Shown: in pieces, positions 42,070 to 51,538 of the stretch
Layout of the letters: each line of letters starts with the position of its first letter
Position numbering within the stretch: the first letter of the stretch is position 1
Source: Paracoccaceae bacterium
GTDB lineage: Bacteria > Pseudomonadota > Alphaproteobacteria > Rhodobacterales > Rhodobacteraceae
Assembly: GCA_014323785.1 (NCBI GenBank)
Contig: JACONJ010000021.1
Span: 1-64,000 of the forward strand
Direction of reading: 5' to 3'
Length of the DNA: 64,000 nucleotides
The notes under the pieces: model-generated
Told to the model about the DNA's origin: nothing
Seen by the model: only the letters and a program-made list of their open reading frames with translations
Databases searched by the model: none
Made by a program: the position numbers and the translations under genes

Positions 42070-43480
42070 CGAAACGATAGGCCCACCTGGGCAGGTCATA
42101 GCTCAGAAGTTGCGCAAGGTCGAAAGCCTCCGCCTCGCGCAACCGGTGATCGCTGACCAGTTCTGCCAGAAAGCGGCAATCAACCCGCCGCGCCAAATCA
42201 TGCCGCGCGGGGACCGAGGGAAAGGCCCGCGTGTCATCATTGAACCCGACTGTGTTGTAGAACCCTGCGGTTTCGGTCGTCATACGGCGGAACCGCAGCA
42301 TCCCCTCGGGGCTGTCATGGAACCACCAGGCGGGGCCAAGTTTCAGGCAGGGATAGGCCCCCGCAAGCGGCGCGAGTTCGCGTGTATAGGTCGATTCGTC
42401 CAGCGTGAACAGAATGATGGTCAGGCCCGGGGCCATGCCCACCGCGTCCAGCATCGGCTTTAGCCCCTGGACGTAATCAGTACGCATGGGAATGTCGAAG
42501 CCCTTGTCCCGCCCGAACTGGCGAAAGACGGTCCTGTTATGGTTACGACAGGAACCGGGGTGAATCTGCATCACCATCCCGTCATCGACACTCATCTTTG
42601 CCATCTCGGTCAGCATTTGCGCCCGGAACAGCGCGGCATCCCCCACTCCGGCCCGGCCCGCACGAATGCGGTCAAACAGCTGCCGCGCCTCCCCAGGCGG
42701 CAAGTTTGCCGTGTCGGCACGCAACAGACCATGATCCGTCGCGGTGGCCCCATGGGCGCGGAATACGGCGCGGCGGATGCGATGCGCCTCCAGATAGCCC
42801 GTCCAGGTGCCGGTATTGGTGCCGGTCATCTCTCCCAACCGGTCCAGTGCTTCGGCAAAGCCCTTGTGATCCGGATCGAGCACGGCATCGGGGCGATAGG
42901 TCGTCACCACCCGTTCGGGCCAACCGGACGCGGCAATCGCCTTGTGATGGGTCAGCGGGTCAAGCGCATCTTCGGTCGTCGCCAGAATTTCGATCCCGAA
43001 CCGCTTAAACAATGCACGGGGGCGAAATTCAGGCGTGGCCAGGCAGGCGGTGATCCGATCAAAATACTCCTCTGCCGTGTCAGCGGTCAGCGGCCTGTCC
43101 AACCCGAACAGGTTCTGAAATGTGTAGTCAAGCCAGAGCCGCGTGGGTGTACCGGCGAACAGGTGATAGTGTGCCGCGAACAGTCGCCAAATCACCCTTG
43201 GATCGCGCTCAACCGGGCCACCATCCAGGCGCGGGATGCCAAGCATCTCCAGGGCCACACCCTGGCTGACAAGCATGCGAAAGATGTAGTGGTCGGGAAC
43301 AACCAGCAGGCTGGCAGGGTCAGAAAAGGCCGCGTCATCCGCGAACCATGCAGGGTCCGTATGCCCATGCGGGCAGATATAGGGTAGCCGCGCGACACGC
43401 GCATAAAGTGCGCGGGCCAGCCCTGCCACCGCCCCCTCACCCGCCAAGGCGGTGTCAGGATGAAACAGATCCGTCAGCGT
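42062..43480 (-). CDS. uxaC: Glucuronate isomerase, apparent ACG start
   Basis: A 472-residue uronate isomerase that converts glucuronate to fructuronate (or galacturonate to tagaturonate). Metal-binding CPHGHTDPAWF lies near residue 35, and RTDYVQGLKP, FTLDESTYTRELAPL and FNDDTRAFPSVPARHDL follow. The fold should begin at LTDLFHPDTALAG, as in relatives, yet there is no ATG there: GGAG is followed eight bases later by ACG (43480), then CTG. In-frame alternatives are a GTG at 43564 and an ATG at 43624, which would add 28 or 48 residues with no family character. It overlaps uxuB by eight bases. Confidence 0.88.
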   Translation of the reverse strand, partial: TLTDLFHPDTALAGEGAVAGLARALYARVARLPYICPHGHTDPAWFADDAAFSDPASLLVVPDHYIFRMLVSQGVALEMLGIPRLDGGPVERDPRVIWRLFAAHYHLFAGTPTRLWLDYTFQNLFGLDRPLTADTAEEYFDRITACLATPEFRPRALFKRFGIEILATTEDALDPLTHHKAIAASGWPERVVTTYRPDAVLDPDHKGFAEALDRLGEMTGTNTGTWTGYLEAHRIRRAVFRAHGATATDHGLLRADTANLPPGEARQLFDRIRAGRAGVGDAALFRAQMLTEMAKMSVDDGMVMQIHPGSCRNHNRTVFRQFGRDKGFDIPMRTDYVQGLKPMLDAVGMAPGLTIILFTLDESTYTRELAPLAGAYPCLKLGPAWWFHDSPEGMLRFRRMTTETAGFYNTVGFNDDTRAFPSVPARHDLARRVDCRFLAELVSDHRLREAEAFDLAQLLSYDLPRWAYRFDG

Positions 43481-43894
43481 TCTACCCTCTCCCGTGCTCC
43501 TCGGGCTGAAATCACCCGCCGGGTATCTGGAGGCATTGCACTCGAAATCTGTGGCTTTGGCCACAGGAGATTTGAAGGAATCCAGGCCGCTGCCCCAGGC
43601 CCGCCCCGCGGCCCGGGATGTCAAACTGGCCCGGAATGCGGCCCCGGCCAGCCTAATGGACGAAGACAGCGCGACATTAAATCCCCCGCTTGGGGTCGCC
43701 CATCAGGGTGGCCCTTTGCGCGTTTGGGGCACGGCGGCAGTAAATATCCCCCGGTTTCATACCCTCTGAAAACGCGTGAATAGTTTTCGCCCACTCCGTC
43801 CCCCCTTTCCCGCCTGGGAACAGTGCCAACTCGTCCGGCTTCAGGCATTACAAAGCCGTAAAGAAACCTTTGGTTCGCCCTGCGCCCCCGCACC
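43481..43894. other. Intergenic stretch upstream of uxaC
   Basis: About 414 bases between uxaC and the MttB-family gene on the same strand. It holds the inverted repeat at 43545-43573 and possibly the uxaCB promoter. The short frames here show no recognisable protein. Confidence 0.4.
43545..43573. promoter_or_regulatory. Inverted repeat upstream of uxaC, candidate operator
   Basis: CTGTGGC (43549-43555) and GCCACAG (43560-43566) pair perfectly around TTTG, and AAATCT and AGATTT flank them (43545-43550 and 43568-43573). The double symmetry 65-95 bases before the likely uxaC start suits a GntR- or LacI-type regulator site for hexuronate genes. No such regulator gene is in the window. Confidence 0.45.
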
Positions 43895-45454
43895 TTAGAA
43901 ATCCGTGGGCGCACCGCCTTCTTCCTTGCGCCGGGCCACAAAATCCTGCAACTCCTCGCGGATTGCCTCATCCATCGGCGGGGCCTCAAATTCTGCCAGG
44001 ATGCGCTTATACATCCGATGGGCGCGTTCGGCGGTCCAGATACCGCCATCCAGCTGCCAGGCTTCAAAATTGCGCCAATCCGACAGGAATGGCTGGTAAA
44101 AGGCGGTCTGATAGCGATCCTGCGTATGGGCGCAGCCAAAATAATGTCCTCCCGCGCCAACCTCTCGGATTGCCTCGAGCCCGATATCCTCATCACTGGT
44201 AGACCAAAGGGCCGGTTCAAAATAGCACTGGATTTGCTGCAACACTTCGCAATCCATCACGAATTTCTCGGGCGACGCGATCAGGCCACCCTCCAGCCAG
44301 CCAGCCGCGTGGTAAACCATGTTGGTTCCCGATTGCACTGCCGCCCACAAGCTCTGGGAGGTCTCCCACATCGCCTGCCCGTCCGGCACATTGGCCGCAC
44401 AGACGCCCGAGGACCGAATCGGCAGCCGGTAGAACCGCGCCATCTGCCCGGCCATCTGCGTGGCGCGCATGTATTCCGGCGTGCCAAAGGCGGGTGCACC
44501 CGATTTCATGTCCACGTTGGACGTAAAAGTGCCAATAGCCACCGGACAGCCCGGATTGATATACTGCAAAAGGGCAATGGCCGCCAGCCCCTCGGCCAGG
44601 GACAGCGCGACAGCCCCCGACATCGTGACCGGTGCCATGGCCCCCGCCAGGGTGAAGGGCGTTACCACCACGGGCTGGCCCCGTCGCGCCAGCCGCATCG
44701 CGCCATCCAGCATTGGAAAGTCATGCTTCAAAGGTGAAACCGAATTGATGTTGGTATACATGCGCGGGCTGGCATCGAACGCCTCGTGGGTCAGGGCCCC
44801 GGCAATTCGTACCATCTCCATCACATCCTCAACGCGCTCCCGCCCCAGGGAGTAGGCATGGGCCACCTTGTCGGTCAGAGTCAGCTTCTCATACAGGCAA
44901 TCCAGATGCCGCACCGACGGATGCACATCAATGGGTTCGGGCGCGTATCCGCCCGCGAAATGGATGCAGTTGAAATACTGCGTAAGTTTCAGGAACGCCT
45001 GATAGGTCTCAAAATCGCCCGGGCGTTTGCCGCGGTCCATATCCCACGCATTCGGCGGTGAGGAGACATTGCCGAAACTCAGGACATTCTCTCCGATCAG
45101 CAACTGCCGGTCGGGATTGCGCGGGGTCAGGGTAAAACTGTCCGGCGCATGGCCCACCATCTCCATGACAAAATCGGCATCCATGAAGACCGTCTCGCCA
45201 TCAATCCTGCAACCCGCGCGGGCCAGGATCATGCGGGCTTCCGCGTTCAGGAATTCGATCCCGATATCGCCAAGGATTGCCATCGCGCCCTGGTGGACCG
45301 CCCGCACTCCATCAGCGTTGAGCGGTTCGACAGGCGCATCGGTGTTTCGAACATGCCGCCAAGGCATCTGGTCAATGGTCGCAGTGCCCGAGCGATCAGC
45401 ATGGCCACGGCGACCGCCCGCACGGCGGCGGCGGGTTTGGGGCTCGGCAGTCAC
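43895..45454 (-). CDS. Trimethylamine methyltransferase family (MttB-like, non-pyrrolysine) protein
   Basis: A 519-residue MttB-superfamily protein. The GTG at 45454 with GAGAGG at eight bases is the best start; the frame is open for 49 more codons. TIM-barrel motifs include GTFTSNVDMKSGAPAFGTPE, NMVYHAAGWLEGGL and VGAGGHYFGCAHT. There is no in-frame TAG, so this is a non-pyrrolysine member, like the MtgB-type glycine-betaine demethylases of the superfamily. Such enzymes transfer a methyl group to a corrinoid protein; no corrinoid protein gene is adjacent. An Arg/Gly-rich head precedes the fold. Substrate is unknown. Confidence 0.88.
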   Translation of the reverse strand: MTAEPQTRRRRAGGRRGHADRSGTATIDQMPWRHVRNTDAPVEPLNADGVRAVHQGAMAILGDIGIEFLNAEARMILARAGCRIDGETVFMDADFVMEMVGHAPDSFTLTPRNPDRQLLIGENVLSFGNVSSPPNAWDMDRGKRPGDFETYQAFLKLTQYFNCIHFAGGYAPEPIDVHPSVRHLDCLYEKLTLTDKVAHAYSLGRERVEDVMEMVRIAGALTHEAFDASPRMYTNINSVSPLKHDFPMLDGAMRLARRGQPVVVTPFTLAGAMAPVTMSGAVALSLAEGLAAIALLQYINPGCPVAIGTFTSNVDMKSGAPAFGTPEYMRATQMAGQMARFYRLPIRSSGVCAANVPDGQAMWETSQSLWAAVQSGTNMVYHAAGWLEGGLIASPEKFVMDCEVLQQIQCYFEPALWSTSDEDIGLEAIREVGAGGHYFGCAHTQDRYQTAFYQPFLSDWRNFEAWQLDGGIWTAERAHRMYKRILAEFEAPPMDEAIREELQDFVARRKEEGGAPTDF

Positions 45455-46034
45455 GATCAGCCTCTCTTGCCTCCCTTGCGTTATGGTTCCCAGTTTGTCG
45501 CGGGTCAGCAGGGAACCGTTTTCAAATAACGACCGATCATGTCGTGTTCCGGTGATGTTGTTCGTGACTTTGGGGCCAACCTGATCCGGCCAGTCTGGCA
45601 TATGCCGGGGCCGGGCCTTGCAACACGGCCACGAACGGCAGCACGGATGCCGTCAGGCAGCGGAAAAGACCGCAATCCACAAGATGCGCCCGCCCCCCAC
45701 CCGGTCGCGTTGGTGGCCACACCCAGGTGGAAAGGATGACAAATTGTGGAATGCCTTTCTGCATACGCACTATGCGCCATGCACATATTTGCATGCCGCC
45801 CCAGTCAATATCCTAATTTATCGCTTATCGAGAAAAATATGCCATTATTTCTAAGCCGCTACAGGTGTGGACATGGCTGGGGCTACAGATGCGGCGGTTT
45901 TTGACCCGCTTGGCCATGTTGCGAACTTTCAACACCATGGGGGCGGATCTGCCTGTTGCCTTCCTCTGCCCGGTTGCGCTGCATGATGCCGCGCCCGGGG
46001 CGGGCGCGGTCCCGGTCGGGGCCATGTCAGAACG
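45455..46034. other. Non-coding stretch between the MttB-family gene and uvrD
   Basis: About 580 bases on the far side of uvrD's stop and upstream of the MttB-family gene. An A+T-richer patch at 45780-45860 could hold a promoter. The remaining short frames have no recognisable content. Confidence 0.4.
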
Positions 46035-48452
46035 TCACATCCCGGCCCTGTCGGCAGCGACCAGGAACCTGCCCATCACATGCTTTACGCCTGCTTTATC
46101 GAAATCGATCTTTACCTTGTCGCCGTCCACAGATTCCACGCTGCCATAGCCGAATTTCTGGTGAAACACGCGGTCCCCTGGCATAAAGGTGCTGTGCGCC
46201 TTTGCGTCAATGATCATGGGGCCGTCGTCACGCGGCTGGCTTATTGATCGGCGGCCCTGGTTCGCCTGCAGGCGTTTCCACCCCGGAGAGTTGTAGACAT
46301 CCGACTGGCTGGCCTTCTGGTGCAAATCGCCGCCCTGCATCGTGTCCGCATTGGCAAAGGCCGAGGGCGACGTGCCTCTGCCATGCCCGTAAAGCCCGGG
46401 CGGGGTCAGAACCTCTACGTGATCTGCGGGCAATTCATCAATAAAGCGCGAGGGCAGCTGGCTTTGCCATTTACCATAGACGCGCCGGTTACCTGCAAAT
46501 GAAATGGTGCAGAGAACCTCGGCCCGGGTGACCCCCACATAGGCCAGGCGGCGCTCCTCTTCAAGGGCGTTCATCCCGCCCTCATCCAGGGCGCGCTGGT
46601 TTGGAAACAGTCCATCTTCCCAGCCTGGCAGGAAGATCGCGGGAAACCCCAGACCCTTGGCAGCGTGAAGTGTCATCAGCGTGACCTTTTCTTCGCCATC
46701 CTCGGCCTCATTCTCCATGATCAGGCTGACATGTTCCAGAAACCCTTGCAGATTTTCAAAGCCTTCCAGTGCCTTGATAAGTTCCTTGAGGTTCTCCAGC
46801 CGCCCTGGTGCTTCGGGGGTTTTATTGTTCTGCCACATGGCGGTGTAGCCGGATTCGTCCAAGATCACCTCGGCCAATTCGATGTGGGAAGGCGGGTTGT
46901 CCGTACCCATCTTAACCACCAGGTCGTCATCATCGGCGGGCAATGCCCCTGCCAGCATGGAACGCCAGCGGGCAATACCCTGCAAAAGGATCGCCAGTTC
47001 CCTGGCCCCGCGCCCGGTCAGTTTCCCGGTGTCAAGGCAGAGTCGTGCGCCCTCCAGCAGGTTGACGCCCCTGGTGCGCGCCATGGTCTGCATTATCTGC
47101 ATCGCCCTGTCGCCCAGACCCCGTTTCGGGATGTTCACAATCCGCTCAAAGGCCAGATTGTCATCGGGACTGACGACAACGCGGAAATAGGCCATGGCAT
47201 CGCGGATTTCCATCCGCTCATAGAAGCGCGGGCCACCGATCACGCGGTAGGGCAGGCCAATGGTCAGAAACCGATCCTCAAATGTGCGCATCTGATGGGC
47301 CGTGCGGACCAGGATTGCCATGCCCTCGGGGCTGATCGGGGCCATACCGCGCGTGCCGCGGTGCATCGCCTCAATCTCTTCACCGATCCAGCGCGCCTCT
47401 TCCTCACCATCCCAATGGCCAATCAGCCGGACCTTTTCGCCATCTTCGCCCTCGGTCCAAAGCGTTTTGCCCAAGCGGTTCTTATTGGCGGCAATCAAGC
47501 CCGAAGCGGTGGCCAGGATATGCCCGGTGGAACGATAATTCTGTTCCAGCCGCACGATATTGGTACCCGGAAAGTCGCTCTCAAACCGCAGGATATTGCC
47601 CACCTCGGCCCCGCGCCAGCCATAGATTGACTGATCATCATCGCCAACGCAGCAGATATTGCTGTGTATCTGGGCCAGAAGCCGCAGCCAGAGATACTGG
47701 GCAACATTGGTATCCTGATATTCATCCACCAGAATGTAGCGGAACCAGTGCTGGTATTGCCGAAGCACATCATCATGGGTCTGGAATATGTGCACCATAT
47801 GCAGCAGCAGATCGCCGAAATCGCAGGCGTTGAGCTCCTTAAGGCGCAGCTGATACTGCCCGTAGAGATCAACCCCGCGCTGGTCATAGGCGGAGGCGTC
47901 AGCCGCGGGCATCTTGTCATGCCTCCAGGCGCGGTTTTTCCAATTGTCAATGATATTCGCCAGCAGCCGGGCGGGCCAGCGCCCCTCATCAATATTCGCG
48001 GCCTGGATCAGCTGTTTCAGCAAACGCAACTGATCATCCTTATCAAGGATTGTGAAATTTGATTTCAACCCGGCCAGTTCGGCGTGGCGACGCAGCAGTT
48101 TCGCGCAGATCGCGTGAAAGGTGCCAAGCCAGGGCATCCACTCCACCGTCTGGCCTATCATCTCACCAACGCGGGTGCGCACCTCTCGCGCGGCCTTGTT
48201 GGTAAAGGTGACGGCCAGAATCTCGTTCGGCCGCGCCGCACCGGTGGCCAGCATATGCGCGATGCGCGCGGTCAGTGCCCTTGTCTTGCCAGTACCCGCA
48301 CCCGCCAGCATCAGAACCGGCCCCTCAAGGGTTTCCACCGCCTCTCGCTGGGCCGGGTTCAACCCGTCAAGATAGCACCTCGGGCGCGCCGCCATAGCGC
48401 GGGAGGAGAGGGAAGCGTGCTCAAACGCCTCGGAATCGTCAAAACCGCTCAT
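46035..48452 (-). CDS. uvrD: UvrD/PcrA-type ATP-dependent DNA helicase
   Basis: An 805-residue superfamily 1A helicase acting in nucleotide excision and mismatch repair. Motif I is AGAGTGKTRAL (about residue 52), motif Ia AVTFTNKAAREVRTRV, motif II VDEYQDTN, motif III GDDDQSIYGWRGA, motif IV ENYRSTG, motif V LMTLHAAKGLGF and motif VI EERRLAYVGVTRA. The C-terminus holds the Tudor-like segment (DRVFHQKFGYGSVESVDGDKV) that binds RNA polymerase in UvrD/PcrA. The gene is monocistronic. Confidence 0.96.
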   Translation of the reverse strand: MSGFDDSEAFEHASLSSRAMAARPRCYLDGLNPAQREAVETLEGPVLMLAGAGTGKTRALTARIAHMLATGAARPNEILAVTFTNKAAREVRTRVGEMIGQTVEWMPWLGTFHAICAKLLRRHAELAGLKSNFTILDKDDQLRLLKQLIQAANIDEGRWPARLLANIIDNWKNRAWRHDKMPAADASAYDQRGVDLYGQYQLRLKELNACDFGDLLLHMVHIFQTHDDVLRQYQHWFRYILVDEYQDTNVAQYLWLRLLAQIHSNICCVGDDDQSIYGWRGAEVGNILRFESDFPGTNIVRLEQNYRSTGHILATASGLIAANKNRLGKTLWTEGEDGEKVRLIGHWDGEEEARWIGEEIEAMHRGTRGMAPISPEGMAILVRTAHQMRTFEDRFLTIGLPYRVIGGPRFYERMEIRDAMAYFRVVVSPDDNLAFERIVNIPKRGLGDRAMQIMQTMARTRGVNLLEGARLCLDTGKLTGRGARELAILLQGIARWRSMLAGALPADDDDLVVKMGTDNPPSHIELAEVILDESGYTAMWQNNKTPEAPGRLENLKELIKALEGFENLQGFLEHVSLIMENEAEDGEEKVTLMTLHAAKGLGFPAIFLPGWEDGLFPNQRALDEGGMNALEEERRLAYVGVTRAEVLCTISFAGNRRVYGKWQSQLPSRFIDELPADHVEVLTPPGLYGHGRGTSPSAFANADTMQGGDLHQKASQSDVYNSPGWKRLQANQGRRSISQPRDDGPMIIDAKAHSTFMPGDRVFHQKFGYGSVESVDGDKVKIDFDKAGVKHVMGRFLVAADRAGM

Positions 48453-48653
48453 GCGTGAAGCATAGTGTGTCTGGCCGCGCCTGGGAATCTGTGGTCTTTT
48501 CCCTGCCTTGGTGCCACTGGCCAGGCCGCTTCCCGCACCGCCTGTTCATAAAAAGGGCCACCCAAGCGACGAGTGGGGGCTACAGGCAGCATGCCCATCC
48601 CTGGGGTGTACTACTCCGGCTGGCAATAGGCGATGAACTCCGCATCTCGGCGT

Positions 48654-48788
48654 TCACCTTCCTCGGATCCCGTGAAGTCGAAGAACCATGAAATGCCCTG
48701 GACTATCCCGCCAGTCCCCTCCCGCGTTCCATTGCACCGCGGCCGGTCCATGCATCCCGCCCTCATCCCTCATCCAGTACTCAGTCAT
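48654..48788 (-). CDS. Small coupled ORF after btuC (44 aa), probably frameshifted
   Basis: The btuC stop and an ATG form TGATG, starting a 44-codon frame MTEYWMRDEGGMHGPAAVQW. The start context is strongly gene-like. Near its end the protein-like text moves to another frame, which continues GISWFFDFTGSEEGERRDAE and ends at 48611. A frameshift near 48680-48695 would join them into a protein of about 58 residues. I do not recognise the family. It may be a small cobalamin-uptake accessory gene that is broken here. Confidence 0.4.
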   Translation of the reverse strand: MTEYWMRDEGGMHGPAAVQWNAGGDWRDSPGHFMVLRLHGIRGR

Positions 48789-49798
48789 CACCGCATCCTG
48801 CCACCGAAGATCAACAGCGCAAAGACAAAGACCGCCCCCAATGAAGTGGTGACGATGCCAACGGGCAGTTCCTGTGGGGCCAGTAGAACGCGTGACAGAA
48901 TGTCCGAGGCTGTCAGCAGAATTGCCCCGCACAGTGCCGCCGCAGGAAGCAGTTTGATGTGGAGGGTTCCGACAAGGCCACGGACCAAATGCGGCACCAT
49001 CAAACCGATGAAACCAATCACACCAGCGACCGACACGAACGCCGCCGTGGCCAGGGCCGACACAAAAAACATCTGCATGCGCAGGCGACCCACCGGCACA
49101 CCCAGGCTGGTCGCCGTGGTATCACCAGTCAGCAGTGCATCAAGCTTTCTGCTATGGTAGAGTGCAAAGGTAAAGATCAGGCCAAACCCCGCGACAACAA
49201 TGGGAAGGCTATCCCATCGGGCCAGGCCAAGACCACCAAGCATCCAGAAGATGATCGAGTGCGCCGCGCGGCTGTCACCGGAAAAAATCAGGAAATTGGT
49301 GATGGCGGCAAAAAGGAAGGATACCGCCAAACCGGCAAGGATGAGCTGTTCCGGTGTGCTATTCCGCAAAGCCTGAACCAATGTCAGAATGATTGCAGAG
49401 GCGATAACGCCACCACAGAACGCCGCCAGCGACAGGGTCCAAATACCCAGGACATCTCCTGTCACGGTGATTACGAATACAGCACCTGCAGCAGCACCTG
49501 ATGACAGGCCAAACAGGAACGGATCGGCCAGATCGTTGCGCGTGGTCGTTTGTAAAATGACGCCAACAATGCCAAGACCGGCACCGATGATGGCAGAAAA
49601 CAAGGCCCGCGGCAGCCGGAGGTCAAGGATGATCCGGCTTATCGGGGTGGGGTCGCCCTCTGACAGGCCAAGGCCAAGGGCCAGGGCAGACTGCACCTTG
49701 GCCAACGGGATCGCGGTGCTGCCGGTGATGATCGACAATGCAACCAGGGCGACCAGGGCGACCACCCCCGCAAGCGTTGTCAGGCCCGGGCGAGCCAA
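48788..49798 (-). CDS. btuC: FecCD-family ABC transporter permease, cobalamin type
   Basis: A 336-residue inner-membrane permease with about ten hydrophobic segments and the FecCD signatures RLPRALFSAIIGAGLGIVGV, DPFLFGLSSGAAAGA, and GFIGLMVPHLVRGL (coupling helix to the ATPase). It is third in the order ATPase, binding protein, permease, with a 2-base gap from the binding protein gene. The family carries iron-siderophores, haem or B12; the cobalamin riboswitch upstream points to B12 or related corrinoids. Confidence 0.88.
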   Translation of the reverse strand: MARPGLTTLAGVVALVALVALSIITGSTAIPLAKVQSALALGLGLSEGDPTPISRIILDLRLPRALFSAIIGAGLGIVGVILQTTTRNDLADPFLFGLSSGAAAGAVFVITVTGDVLGIWTLSLAAFCGGVIASAIILTLVQALRNSTPEQLILAGLAVSFLFAAITNFLIFSGDSRAAHSIIFWMLGGLGLARWDSLPIVVAGFGLIFTFALYHSRKLDALLTGDTTATSLGVPVGRLRMQMFFVSALATAAFVSVAGVIGFIGLMVPHLVRGLVGTLHIKLLPAAALCGAILLTASDILSRVLLAPQELPVGIVTTSLGAVFVFALLIFGGRMR

Positions 49799-49800
49799 CT

Positions 49801-50751
49801 TCAGAACAGCTCCGGATGCATCGCGCGGGCCATGGTTTCAATCGCGTCGATATTCGCAGGCCCGGGGGTCAACTCCTCATAGGCCAGCCCGACCCAACGC
49901 TTGTTCTGCACGGCATCGGTGAATTGCATAACCGGATGCTCCTGCAAAAAGGCAAAGGTATCCTCGGCACGCTGACCTTCCGCGTAATCCAGCAGCACCA
50001 GGAATTCGGGGTTTGCCGCTGCGACGGCCTCCCACGAAGATCGGCCCCAGCTGGTATCCATGTCATGCGTGACGCTTTGGCCGCCGGCGGCAGTGATCAT
50101 TGCATCGACAATCGCATAGCGGCCCGCAGTGAACGGCGCATCCGCCGGACCATCCAGCAGGAAGACACGCGGGCGTTCAACGCCTTCGGTCAGGGCCTCG
50201 AGGGCAGCCAGTTGCTTACGCCAGCCCGCAACCAACTCCCCGGCCCGCCTTTCAACATCCATGATCTGTCCCAGGCGCAGAATGTCGCCAAAGAGCAGGT
50301 CCATGCTGGCCACGGGGCGATCATCGTGCAGATGCACACAGCTTTCCGACAGGATAAGCGTCTTAATGCCAAAGGGGGCAAGCGTATCGGGGGTCACGTC
50401 GCCACCGGGCTGCATCCCGTAGTACCAGCCCGCAAAGAACATGTCGGGTGCGACCGCCACCAAGTTTTCAACTGTGGGATAGCGTTCGGCAAGCTCGGGA
50501 ATATCGCCGCGCCGGGCGTCGAAGGACTCGGTTGTTTTGTACCAACCAGTGATGCCCGTGACACCAACCATGCGATCCTGCAGGCCGAGGGCAAAAGCCA
50601 TCTCGGCCATGTTGATATCGTGCACGACAATGCGCTCGGGCGTTGTCTCAAAGGTCATCGGCTCCCCACAATTGTCGATGGTGACGCTTTGCGTCAACGC
50701 TGGCGTGGCTATAAGGGCAAGGGCCATAACAGAGATCGCAGTTGCCTTCAT
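49801..50751 (-). CDS. btuF: Periplasmic substrate-binding protein, cobalamin type
   Basis: A 316-residue exported protein. The ATG at 50751 follows AAGGAG and starts a signal peptide (KATAISVMALALIATPALT). The two-lobed type III binding fold is evident: PERIVVHDINMAEMAFALG, later FLLDGPADAPFT and FLVLLDYAEG, linked by a long helix (GQIMDVERRAGELVAGWRK). It would capture a corrinoid in the periplasm and deliver it to the permease. One base separates it from the ATPase gene upstream. Confidence 0.87.
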   Translation of the reverse strand: MKATAISVMALALIATPALTQSVTIDNCGEPMTFETTPERIVVHDINMAEMAFALGLQDRMVGVTGITGWYKTTESFDARRGDIPELAERYPTVENLVAVAPDMFFAGWYYGMQPGGDVTPDTLAPFGIKTLILSESCVHLHDDRPVASMDLLFGDILRLGQIMDVERRAGELVAGWRKQLAALEALTEGVERPRVFLLDGPADAPFTAGRYAIVDAMITAAGGQSVTHDMDTSWGRSSWEAVAAANPEFLVLLDYAEGQRAEDTFAFLQEHPVMQFTDAVQNKRWVGLAYEELTPGPANIDAIETMARAMHPELF

Positions 50752-50752
50752 G

Positions 50753-51538
50753 TCAGTACGCTCCTTCCGTTTTGCGTATATCGAGGGCCGCGATGATACG
50801 GTTTCCATGGGGAAGTTCAAGGTAATCAACTCCAAAATTCTTGCGCACACTGGCTGGTGTCAGAACATCCCCTACCCGGCCGAAATCGGTCAGGCGCGCC
50901 GATTTCATTAGCGCGACATGGCTGGCAAATTCGGGTATCATCACCAGGTCATGGACGATCATGATCACCGTCACACCAAGTGAGGATATAAGCGACAGCA
51001 TGCGTCCCTTGGCATCCGGATCGAGATGGTTTGTGGGTTCATCAAGGAACAGCAGATGCGGCCGCTGCGCCAGGGCCCGCGCGATATGGGCGCGCTGGCA
51101 CTCACCGCCCGAGAGCTGCGCCATCGGGCGTTCGGCCAGGGTGGTGAGGCGGGTCATATCCAGAACCCGGTCCAGCGTAGCAGCATGGTCCATCGCAGAG
51201 TGATTCGACCAGATCGGCATTTGGCCCAACGCGACGTAGTCCCGCAATTTGAGCCGCCCGTCGGGATATCCGTGCTGGCTGACCACAGCGATCTTTTTTG
51301 CACGGGCAGATGCAGACATGGATTTGAGGCTTCTGCCTTCAATTAGCACATCACCCAGTGCCAGGGTTTTCAAGCCAGACAACAGATTAAGCAAGGTGGA
51401 TTTGCCAGCACCGTTCGGACCCGCGATCATCATGACAGAGCCCTGGTCAAGATTGAAACTGACCGGATGGAGCAGGCGAACCCCGTTCACATCGAAATAC
51501 TCAACATCCTCAACAGTCAAAAAGGGATGCACAGTCAT
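50753..51538 (-). CDS. btuD: ABC transporter ATPase, cobalamin type
   Basis: A 261-residue ABC ATPase with Walker A AGPNGAGKST, Q-loop VVSQHGYPDG, signature LSGGECQRAH and Walker B LLFLDEPTNHLDP. I chose the ATG at 51538, which overlaps the stop of a 55-aa ORF by ATGA and has no ribosome site of its own, so it is probably translated by coupling. A GTG ten codons upstream is an alternative. It is the first transporter gene after a cobalamin riboswitch. Confidence 0.88.
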   Translation of the reverse strand: MTVHPFLTVEDVEYFDVNGVRLLHPVSFNLDQGSVMMIAGPNGAGKSTLLNLLSGLKTLALGDVLIEGRSLKSMSASARAKKIAVVSQHGYPDGRLKLRDYVALGQMPIWSNHSAMDHAATLDRVLDMTRLTTLAERPMAQLSGGECQRAHIARALAQRPHLLFLDEPTNHLDPDAKGRMLSLISSLGVTVIMIVHDLVMIPEFASHVALMKSARLTDFGRVGDVLTPASVRKNFGVDYLELPHGNRIIAALDIRKTEGAY

